A stretch of DNA of 64,000 nt from Fen-1308 sp035319125 (GTDB lineage Bacteria > Nitrospirota > Thermodesulfovibrionia > Thermodesulfovibrionales > Dissulfurispiraceae). Under the pieces are notes generated by a model. It saw only the letters and a program-made list of their open reading frames with translations, was not told the origin of the DNA and made no database searches. How positions within the stretch are numbered: the first letter of the stretch is position 1; each line of letters begins with the position of its first letter. Positions 50,346 to 57,590 of the stretch are shown one piece after another. Made by a program: the position numbers and the translations under genes. The stretch lies in NCBI GenBank assembly GCA_035319125.1, contig DATHDG010000034.1, forward strand, positions 16,009 through 80,008. Direction: 5' to 3'.

Positions 50346-51541
50346 CTGCAGAAAGAGTGATGATAATAGCCGGCGAGAGCTCCGGCGAGCTTTATGGAGC
50401 TTATCTTGCGCGTGCAATCAAACATATCTCCCCTGAGGCGCGTATTTTGGGTGTTGGCGGAGACAGGATGGCTGCAGCAGGCGTGGAACTGCTGTCAAGA
50501 ATATCAAGCTCTTTCGGACTGATAGAAGCAGCAAGGACCTATCGTGAACTGAAACAGACATTCAGAAAAGCCGTTGCAGAACTTTCATCATTCAAACCAC
50601 AGGTTCTTGTGCTTATCGACTATCCGGATTTCAATCTGAGGCTTGCAGAGGAAGCGAGAAAAAGATTAATCAAGATTCTTTATTATGTGAGCCCTCAGAT
50701 TTGGGCTTGGCGAAAAGGTCGCATAAATAAAATCAGCAAGCTCGTGGATAAGATGGCTGTTATCCTGCCTTTTGAAGAAAATCTATACCTTAAAACAGGC
50801 CTGAGCTGCGAGTTCGTCGGACATCCGGTGATGGATGAAATCAGAGATGTTGTCGGACAGGAAGGCTTCACTACTTCTGATTTAGGCTCTGCAGAACTGA
50901 AAAGGCATTTCAAGCAGAAGCTAGGTCTTGATCCGGGAAAACCGCTAATAACTGTCATGCCTGGCAGCAGGCGTCATGAAATATTAAGACTTATGCCTGT
51001 TTTATCTTCAGCCATACACAAAATTAGCGGAAAATATCCGGGTCATCAGTTGGTGATTCCCGTAGCGCCTAATGTTGAGGACTGTCTTTTCGACAGTGCA
51101 GTTATTCCGGCAACCTGCCGCCTTCTAAGAGACTGTGCTATCGATGCCCTTGCTGCTTCTGACGCAGCGATAATAGCATCAGGAACGTCAACTCTTCAGG
51201 CTGCCCTTATCCAGACGCCCATGGTAGTTGTCTATAGGCTCTCGCCGCTTACTTTTTTTGTCGGCAGGCTTATAGTCAAGGTTAAATTCATTAGCTTAGT
51301 TAACCTACTGCTGGAAAAATCAGCCTGCAATGATTCAGGCTTGAGGATAACAGAATTACTTCAAGACAAGGTATCGACCGAAAATATTGTTGCTGAACTT
51401 ACCAATATAACTAATAATAACGCGCATCGCGCAGAAATGATCTCGCAGCTTGCATCCATCAAAGAATTATATGAAGGGAAAAGAGCATCTGCGCGGGTGG
51501 CGGAGATGGTGCAAGAGCTTTGCAATGTACATTCTTTATAA
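50333..51541 (+). CDS. lpxB: Lipid-A-disaccharide synthase LpxB
   Basis: Condenses UDP-2,3-diacyl-GlcN (or GlcN3N) and lipid X to the lipid A disaccharide. A 402-residue GT-B-like enzyme with VMIIAGESSGELYGAYLARAI, GGDRMAAAGVELLSRISS, YYVSPQIWAWRKGRINKIS, FEENLYLKTGL-CEFVGHPV, LPGSRRHEI-type (MPGSRRHEILRLMP), SGTSTLQAAL. It overlaps the aminotransferase by 13 nt. Full length. ATG 50333 is chosen; Met10 is possible. Confidence 0.96.
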   Translation: MSGLTAERVMIIAGESSGELYGAYLARAIKHISPEARILGVGGDRMAAAGVELLSRISSSFGLIEAARTYRELKQTFRKAVAELSSFKPQVLVLIDYPDFNLRLAEEARKRLIKILYYVSPQIWAWRKGRINKISKLVDKMAVILPFEENLYLKTGLSCEFVGHPVMDEIRDVVGQEGFTTSDLGSAELKRHFKQKLGLDPGKPLITVMPGSRRHEILRLMPVLSSAIHKISGKYPGHQLVIPVAPNVEDCLFDSAVIPATCRLLRDCAIDALAASDAAIIASGTSTLQAALIQTPMVVVYRLSPLTFFVGRLIVKVKFISLVNLLLEKSACNDSGLRITELLQDKVSTENIVAELTNITNNNAHRAEMISQLASIKELYEGKRASARVAEMVQELCNVHSL

Positions 51542-52796
51542 CATTCTGTACGCCCTGGCGCTGATAGTTATACTGCCGCGAGAATATTTCAAAAGACCGC
51601 CCCTGCTCAGGCGCAGATGGCTCAAAGAAAGACTCGGCTTCCCTCAAGTATTGTCTGAGTCAGATAGAACAATATGGGTGCATGCCGTATCTGTGGGTGA
51701 AGTAATTGCCTCGGTGCCGCTGATAAAAGGCTTAAAGGAAAGGTATCCCGATAAATCGATAGTTATTTCCACCGTCACCGATACCGGGCAGAAAGTTGCC
51801 AATGAAAGGCTTGGAAGCATTGCAAAGATCATTTATATCCCTTTTGACATGACTTTCACTGTTGCCAATACTTTTGCCCGCGTGAGGCCGTCTCTTTTCA
51901 TAATTATGGAGACCGAACTCTGGCCAGTAATTATCCATTTTCTGAACTCACGCGGCGTCCCTGTGTTACTGATGAACGGAAGACTTTCGGAGAAATCTGT
52001 AAAGGGATATAAAAAGCTCGCCTTCTTTTTCAGGCGCGTATTAAGTGACATTGCATTCTTTTGCATGCAAGACGATTTATATGCTGAAAGGATGCGCTGT
52101 CTTGGAGCCAAAGATGAAAACGTAGCTGCAATCGGCAGCTTCAAGTTCGACACAAAACCGCCAGGGCCGGCACCCGCATGGACCCGCAATCTCTCCAGAC
52201 CCGTTTTAGTTGCCGGTAGCACACACAATCCCGAAGAAGAAATTATTCTGGACTTGTTTGAACAACTTGCACTGGAATTCCCAGGCCTTTCCGTTATAGT
52301 GGCGCCAAGGCATCCGGAGCGTTTCGGCGAGGTTGAGGAACTCGTAAAAAAAAGAGGGTTGAGGTATATCAAGAGATCGGAGATTCCAACTATTGCCCGG
52401 CAGTCAAATGCAGAGTCTTCTGCTGATAAGCCTCCTGGACACATTATAGTTATTCTTGACGTTATGGGCGAGCTTTCATCTGTATATGGCGCTGCGGATA
52501 TTGCCATTATGGGTGGAAGTTTCATTGAGCATGGAGGCCAGAATCCTCTTGAACCTGCATTTTGGGGCAAGCCAATCGTATGCGGTCCACATATGGAAAA
52601 CTTCCCGTTTATCGCTGAATTCTATCTTAAAAATGCTGCGATTTCAGCAGACAGGAAGACTCTTTTCGCGAAAGTCAGAAAACTCCTCTTGTCAGCTGAC
52701 ATGCTGGCCAGTATGGGAGAAAGAGCCAGGAACCTCTATGACAAAAATGCAGGGGCTACCAGCCGCGCATTGGATATCATCAAAAGGTTCTCTTAA
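51525..52796 (+). CDS. waaA: 3-Deoxy-D-manno-octulosonic acid (Kdo) transferase WaaA
   Basis: Adds Kdo to lipid A. A 423-residue membrane-anchored glycosyltransferase with an N-terminal helix (ILYNILYALALIVIL), RRRWLKERLG, HAVSVGEVIASVPLI, METELWPVIIHFL and GSTHNPEEEIIL, and GGSFIEHGGQNPLEPAFWGKP near residue 330. ATG 51525 is picked because the frame upstream to 51450 lies wholly in the end of lpxB. It overlaps lpxB by 17 nt. It follows lpxB and precedes a HEAT/HD-GYP pair before lpxK. Confidence 0.95.
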   Translation: MYILYNILYALALIVILPREYFKRPPLLRRRWLKERLGFPQVLSESDRTIWVHAVSVGEVIASVPLIKGLKERYPDKSIVISTVTDTGQKVANERLGSIAKIIYIPFDMTFTVANTFARVRPSLFIIMETELWPVIIHFLNSRGVPVLLMNGRLSEKSVKGYKKLAFFFRRVLSDIAFFCMQDDLYAERMRCLGAKDENVAAIGSFKFDTKPPGPAPAWTRNLSRPVLVAGSTHNPEEEIILDLFEQLALEFPGLSVIVAPRHPERFGEVEELVKKRGLRYIKRSEIPTIARQSNAESSADKPPGHIIVILDVMGELSSVYGAADIAIMGGSFIEHGGQNPLEPAFWGKPIVCGPHMENFPFIAEFYLKNAAISADRKTLFAKVRKLLLSADMLASMGERARNLYDKNAGATSRALDIIKRFS

Positions 52797-52935
52797 GACG
52801 TCATTACCCGTCAGACACTTATCTATCAGACACTGATTCACATTGCAACACGTTCAAAGTTCATGTAAAATTTAGTAAGGTGTTGCCTGCACGGAAGGGG
52901 GAGATAAGGCCTCTTGGATTATTTATAGCTATATC

Positions 52936-54777
52936 ATGGAAGACGATCAGATAAATAAAGTACAAAACTTCTTCAAGGCAGTTCTGAAAGCAAAAAAAAT
53001 GCTCCAGATCTATCCTTCAAATAACGTCATTTATTTATCAGCATTGAATGAAGCCTATACAATTGCTGCCGAATATCTGGAAAGATACGGAAACCTTACC
53101 TGCCGTGTGAGACCTTCTGAGATACAGTTTGAATCAGAACCTGTATACCAGAGCAGCGGAAAAACCGACAACCTGGCGTTGTTCTTCTTCAAGGAGGGAA
53201 TCAGCGATCTTACATTGATTGAAGGCTTGACCAAGAATGAATTCGAAGAACTGCTACGGTTATTGGGCATGGACTACGAAAAGGACGATACTGTTGGCGA
53301 CTTTCTTTCAGCAGTTTGGGAGTTGGGGTTTGAGCATATAAAGTTTACGATTGATGAACTTGTCTTTTCCGAAGATGGTGCTGGCGCTGGCTATGGATTG
53401 CCTGGAGGAGGTGTATCATCGCTTCATCCCTCTTCGATGGGCGGCGCTGGTGACGGATCGCCTGGAGGAGGTGTATCATCGCTTCATTCCTCTTCGATGG
53501 AAGGAAACTATGGAGAATCAGGCACGCTATTCCTGTCTGGAATGCAAGATGATGGCAACCTAATGACCGAAGGAGGAATCGCCGGAGAAGGGACGGCGCC
53601 TGGTGCCCGTCAAGACGGTGATGTGACTAGGGCATATAATGACGCACTTGTAAGTGATGAGATCGTCATGCCATCGGTTGGTGAGCTGACTTCTGAAGAA
53701 AGAAGTCTTATTATTGCTGAAATGGACAGAGATCCCGCCGAGAAAAGCGACCAAATTATTACTATTCTTCTTACGTTGCTATTAGAATCGCACGGCTCGG
53801 CCGAAGCAGAAAAAATTGCAAAATCTATAGAGGAAGTTATCCTCTTCTCTTTAAAGAGGAATCAACTCAGTCCGGCGCTTATTATATTACGCTGGATTCA
53901 ACAGACTAAACTGGATCGGCAGGACAGGGCCGAGATCCGAGAACAGCTTGATCACATGCTGTCTTTCTGTCGGTCATCCAAGGTAATGGAAATTCTCGGG
54001 CGCATGCTCGATACGTCAAGAGATATTAATGAGGAGCATGTGCAGGAATTTGCGAACTGCCTCGGAGGAGAGTCTGCTGATGCCTTTATAGCCCTCCTCG
54101 AACACCTCCAGAGCATCCATGCGCGGCGAATAGTCAACAATATTCTGATAATGCTCGGCAAGGAGAACCTTAAGGCCCTTAGCGATAGACTCAAAGACCC
54201 CACATGGTATGTAGTGAGAAATATGGTGTATGTTCTGCGCAATATTGGCAACAGCGCGCTTCTGGAGGATATTTTGTCAGTTGCAAGGCACGAACATCCA
54301 AGGGTACGGTTGGAGGTTGTAAAAGCTCTGAACGACTTCAAGAGCGTCAGGGCATTGGAGGCGCTTAAAGATTATTTTGATGACATCGATGCAACAGTAC
54401 GGTTGTCTGCTATTGCTGTTATCGGCAACATGGCAAAAGACAATTCAGGTGCACGACTGTATGCGCGGGACGTTTTGATTGCAAAGATCAGGGAGAAGAG
54501 GTTTGAAGAACGCGACTTCAGAGAGAAGAAGTTGTTCTATGAAACTCTGGCCATGTTCCATGATAAAGACGCCGATGCTTTCATGATGGAGACATTAAAG
54601 AAAAAAAGCCTTTTTGGAGGGAAAAAACTGTCTGAATCCAAAGCCTGCGCTGCACATTACCTGGGCCTGGCAGGGTCGAAAGCAGCAAGTCCTCTTCTCC
54701 AAAAACTGAGCAGGTCTTCAGACCAATTGCTTAAAGAACATGCTATAGCTGCTCTACAGAGGTTGAAGGATGAATAA
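52936..54777 (+). CDS. HEAT-repeat protein with duplicated low-complexity linker
   Basis: A 613-residue protein. The N-terminal part (about 1-150) is helical and starts VQNFFKAVLKAKKMLQIYP, then a Gly/Ser-rich linker (about 150-235), then HEAT-like helical repeats (RLKDPTWYVVRNMVYVLRNIGN, VRLEVVKALNDFKSVRALEALKDYF, VRLSAIAVIGNMAKD). The linker carries a perfect-length 60-bp direct repeat (see 53381-53500). It overlaps the HD-GYP gene by 8 nt. No catalytic motif is visible. HEAT arrays are scaffolds, so it may anchor or regulate the HD-GYP partner. Confidence 0.8.
   Translation: MEDDQINKVQNFFKAVLKAKKMLQIYPSNNVIYLSALNEAYTIAAEYLERYGNLTCRVRPSEIQFESEPVYQSSGKTDNLALFFFKEGISDLTLIEGLTKNEFEELLRLLGMDYEKDDTVGDFLSAVWELGFEHIKFTIDELVFSEDGAGAGYGLPGGGVSSLHPSSMGGAGDGSPGGGVSSLHSSSMEGNYGESGTLFLSGMQDDGNLMTEGGIAGEGTAPGARQDGDVTRAYNDALVSDEIVMPSVGELTSEERSLIIAEMDRDPAEKSDQIITILLTLLLESHGSAEAEKIAKSIEEVILFSLKRNQLSPALIILRWIQQTKLDRQDRAEIREQLDHMLSFCRSSKVMEILGRMLDTSRDINEEHVQEFANCLGGESADAFIALLEHLQSIHARRIVNNILIMLGKENLKALSDRLKDPTWYVVRNMVYVLRNIGNSALLEDILSVARHEHPRVRLEVVKALNDFKSVRALEALKDYFDDIDATVRLSAIAVIGNMAKDNSGARLYARDVLIAKIREKRFEERDFREKKLFYETLAMFHDKDADAFMMETLKKKSLFGGKKLSESKACAAHYLGLAGSKAASPLLQKLSRSSDQLLKEHAIAALQRLKDE
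53381..53500 (+). repeat. 60-bp in-frame tandem direct repeat in the HEAT-protein linker
   Basis: Two units of exactly 60 bp (53381-53440 and 53441-53500) share CCTGGAGGAGGTGTATCATC, then GCTTCAT and TCTTCGATGG with few mismatches. They encode a duplicated 20-residue Gly/Ser module with the string PGGGVSSLH. Exact length and high identity suggest a recent duplication. Confidence 0.9.
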
Positions 54778-56182
54778 ACCACGCCCCCAGGCAATAAAGG
54801 AAGCAAAAGACATTATCAACAGGCTTGCAATCATGTTCAAGATCAGCCAGCACTTTGATGTCAATAATGAGGCCGTAGTTAGGTCCGTTGATGCATTCAT
54901 TGAGGCAGTCAGGCCAGTGATCAATTCAGAGAATATCGTAAAGATTGAGCTCCTGGGGGAGTACTTTCATTTCAATGATGCAAGGGTAAGATATTCGGTA
55001 CAATATTATGTCAATTTCGATTTTCTTATAGCAGAATTCCGCAAGCGCAACATGGGAAGCATCACCTTAAGCGGAGATATCAATCGCCGTGATTTGCAGG
55101 ACTTCATTAAAGCGTTTATGTCGTGCCTTACGACTGATGCGCCTTACATAACACTGAAGGGAATTACAGACGCTATTGAAACTGTGGATATCGGGCCTCT
55201 TAAGCATGTGAAAGAGGACAACGTGCTCGACAGACGCCAGACTCTAAGAAGGACATATTTCAATGCAGTTTCACAATTAAGATCCTCTAAAGCCAGAGTA
55301 AGACCTGGCGAAAAAGTAGATCTGAGACGAGCCCGTTTAGTCGTAAATTCTATTATCGATCTCGTAATGCACGAAGAACAAATGATGTTGAGTATGGCGG
55401 CCATTAAGGACTACGATGAATACACATATTATCATTCCGTCAATGTAAGCATACTCTCTCTCGCGGTAGGTATGAAGCTTGGCCTTAACAGAAAGAAGCT
55501 GTCAGAGCTAGGCATGGCGGCATTTCTCCACGACATCGGCAAGGTAACCATTCCGGATGAAATTCTCAACAAGCCTTCTAAATTTGATGATAGGGAATGG
55601 GCTATTATGAAAACCCATCCGAATCAGGGACTGCTTATAATACTCAGTAACACGAAGATGGAGTCATTTACCATTAGAAGTGCCATAGTAGCGTATGATC
55701 ATCACCGCAATTATGACGGATCAGGATATCCCTTACTGCCTGTCGATCTCTACCTGGATCTTTATTCGAACATAGTTACAATTGCTGACAGGTTCGACGC
55801 AATGACGTCTGCTCGAGTGTATTCGCGGGTCCCGAGACCCCCAGAAGAAGCACTCCGCATACTTCTTGAAGGCGCAGGCCGCGAGGTAGATCCTGTGCTG
55901 GTTAGACTTTTTGCGAGGGTAATCGGAGTATTCCCTATAGGAACCCTCGTAGCGCTGGACACGATGGAACTGGGAGTAGTATACCGCGGCAACTCAGAGG
56001 AGCCTCACAGGCCGATGCTGATCATTATCGCAGACAGCAAAGGAAGAAAGGTCGACGGTATGTATGTAGACCTCGCTGAACGCGGCCTAGATGGCCGATA
56101 TCGCAGGACTATAAAGAAGACTCTGGACGCTAACAAATACAATTTGAATATATCCGACTACCTCTTTGAAGCTTACTCATGA
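54770..56182 (+). CDS. HD-GYP domain phosphohydrolase
   Basis: A 470-residue protein with an N-terminal helical region (about 1-170) and a C-terminal HD-GYP domain: HSVNVSILSLAVGMKLGLNR, HDIGKVTIPDEILNKP, and DHHRNYDGSGYP with the GYP signature. The protein would hydrolyse cyclic dinucleotides such as c-di-GMP or 3'3'-cGAMP. It is overlapped by the HEAT gene and by lpxK (ATGA). The GYP motif is intact. The N-terminus may respond to another signal. This places a cyclic-dinucleotide phosphodiesterase inside a lipid A operon, unusual context. Confidence 0.9.
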   Translation: MNKPRPQAIKEAKDIINRLAIMFKISQHFDVNNEAVVRSVDAFIEAVRPVINSENIVKIELLGEYFHFNDARVRYSVQYYVNFDFLIAEFRKRNMGSITLSGDINRRDLQDFIKAFMSCLTTDAPYITLKGITDAIETVDIGPLKHVKEDNVLDRRQTLRRTYFNAVSQLRSSKARVRPGEKVDLRRARLVVNSIIDLVMHEEQMMLSMAAIKDYDEYTYYHSVNVSILSLAVGMKLGLNRKKLSELGMAAFLHDIGKVTIPDEILNKPSKFDDREWAIMKTHPNQGLLIILSNTKMESFTIRSAIVAYDHHRNYDGSGYPLLPVDLYLDLYSNIVTIADRFDAMTSARVYSRVPRPPEEALRILLEGAGREVDPVLVRLFARVIGVFPIGTLVALDTMELGVVYRGNSEEPHRPMLIIIADSKGRKVDGMYVDLAERGLDGRYRRTIKKTLDANKYNLNISDYLFEAYS

Positions 56183-57183
56183 CAGTAGTTGAGCTTATGT
56201 ACTACATAGGCTATGCAGCGAAGAAGAAGTTCGCCATAGCCCGTAGGCAAAGACTGTCTGCCAAGGTTATCAGCATAGGGAATCTAACGGTTGGTGGCAC
56301 GGGTAAAACGCCAGCTACGATTGCAGTCTCGGAGGAAGCGAAAAGAAGGGGATATAAACCCATCATTCTGACTCGCGGGTATATGGGAAAAGCCCGCGGA
56401 GCAAGCCTGGTCAGCGATGGTACCAGCATCATGCTTGACACTGAACATGCCGGTGATGAACCTCTGGTCATGGCCCGAAGTTTAAAAAATGTTCCTGTTG
56501 TCAAATCTGCAGATCGTTATCAAGGCGGACTTCTTGCATTTCAGCATTTCGGAGACAGCTCTGACCAACTGCTGTTTATACTGGATGATGGTTTTCAGCA
56601 TTGGCGGTTGCAAAGAGACGTAGATGTAGTTTTGATTGATGGTCAGAAGGGCTTTGGCAACAAAAGATTACTTCCTTGTGGACCCCTACGCAGCCCTCTC
56701 TCAGAATTGAAAGATGCAGATATTATCGTTATTTCACGAACAAGGAATGATCTGCTGACAAACGAAATTCGTAAATTCAACAAGGATGCTCCGATATTCT
56801 TTGCCACTCATGAGATTGCTGGTGTAGTCCAATCCAACGGAACAGCAGTTGACCCTGCCGTTCTGAAAGGCTGGAGGGTAATGGCATTTTGCGGCATCGC
56901 AAACCCTGAATCGTTCCAAAAAATAATATCTGCGTTAGGTTGTGAGATTGCTGAAATCAGACAATTTCGTGATCATCATCGCTATCGCGAAAAAGATATT
57001 AGAGATTTGGAGGCAAGGGCCAGAAAACTAGGCGCAGAGTTTTTACTGACGACCGAAAAAGATATGGTTAAAATACTGGAATTGCCCAATTTGCCGATAA
57101 ATATGCTTTCCATAGTAATCAGCTTCAATATAAATCAGGAATTTTATGACAATCTCTTCCAGATGGTATCCAGCAGTCCTTAG
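56179..57183 (+). CDS. lpxK: Tetraacyldisaccharide 4'-kinase LpxK
   Basis: Phosphorylates the lipid A precursor at the 4' position. A 334-residue membrane-associated kinase with the ATP-binding motif VISIGNLTVGGTGKTP (P-loop type), a DDGFQHWRLQRDVDVVLID motif, and AFCGIANPESF and TTEKDMVKIL. The start ATGACAGT overlaps the previous stop by 4 nt. The N-terminus is somewhat short before the motif (27 residues), but the rest is full. Confidence 0.94.
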   Translation: MTVVELMYYIGYAAKKKFAIARRQRLSAKVISIGNLTVGGTGKTPATIAVSEEAKRRGYKPIILTRGYMGKARGASLVSDGTSIMLDTEHAGDEPLVMARSLKNVPVVKSADRYQGGLLAFQHFGDSSDQLLFILDDGFQHWRLQRDVDVVLIDGQKGFGNKRLLPCGPLRSPLSELKDADIIVISRTRNDLLTNEIRKFNKDAPIFFATHEIAGVVQSNGTAVDPAVLKGWRVMAFCGIANPESFQKIISALGCEIAEIRQFRDHHRYREKDIRDLEARARKLGAEFLLTTEKDMVKILELPNLPINMLSIVISFNINQEFYDNLFQMVSSSP

Positions 57184-57194
57184 ATTTACTGCTA

Positions 57195-57590
57195 TTAATC
57201 ATCTTCTTCTGTTTTCTTTATCTTCTCAGAAAAAACAAGTATTATGCCGTTACAGTCCATCATTGAGAACTCGTTCATACCATAGAAAGTTGGGTAGAGA
57301 TGTCTCATGATCTTAACCCTGTTTTTCACCGAATCATACAGTTCCTTGACACCCTCTCCCTCAAGATGAAATGTCATGATGCCCGTCAGGCCCTGGTTCA
57401 TCTTAGCAGCATGTCCAACCTTTGTCTGGAACATTATCTCAACCTCACCGCATTTCATCAGGGCCCAATCAATCTGGTTCAATGAAGGTACGGCAAGCAC
57501 CAGTTCAAACCCAAGCAGATCCTGATAAAAAGCAATGGTTGCTTTGATGTCTTCAACCGTCAGGGTCGGAGTTATTTTAGTAAGCATCAT
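57195..57590 (-). CDS. VOC (glyoxalase/bleomycin resistance) superfamily protein
   Basis: A 131-residue protein of one VOC repeat pair: ITPTLTVEDIKATIAFYQDLLGFELVL, IDWALMKCGEVEIMFQ, TFHLEGEGVKELYDSV and MDCNGIILVFSEK. Metal-ligand residues of the family are partly present. A metal-dependent ring-cleavage or isomerase role is possible but cannot be specified. It lies 4 nt overlapped by uvrA (the two read on the minus strand, uvrA first), so it is likely in the uvrA transcript. Confidence 0.85.
   Translation of the reverse strand: MMLTKITPTLTVEDIKATIAFYQDLLGFELVLAVPSLNQIDWALMKCGEVEIMFQTKVGHAAKMNQGLTGIMTFHLEGEGVKELYDSVKNRVKIMRHLYPTFYGMNEFSMMDCNGIILVFSEKIKKTEEDD

Noticed and set aside
51833..52570. 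245-codon minus-strand frame inside waaA
   Set aside because: Antisense shadow of the Kdo transferase gene; no independent support.
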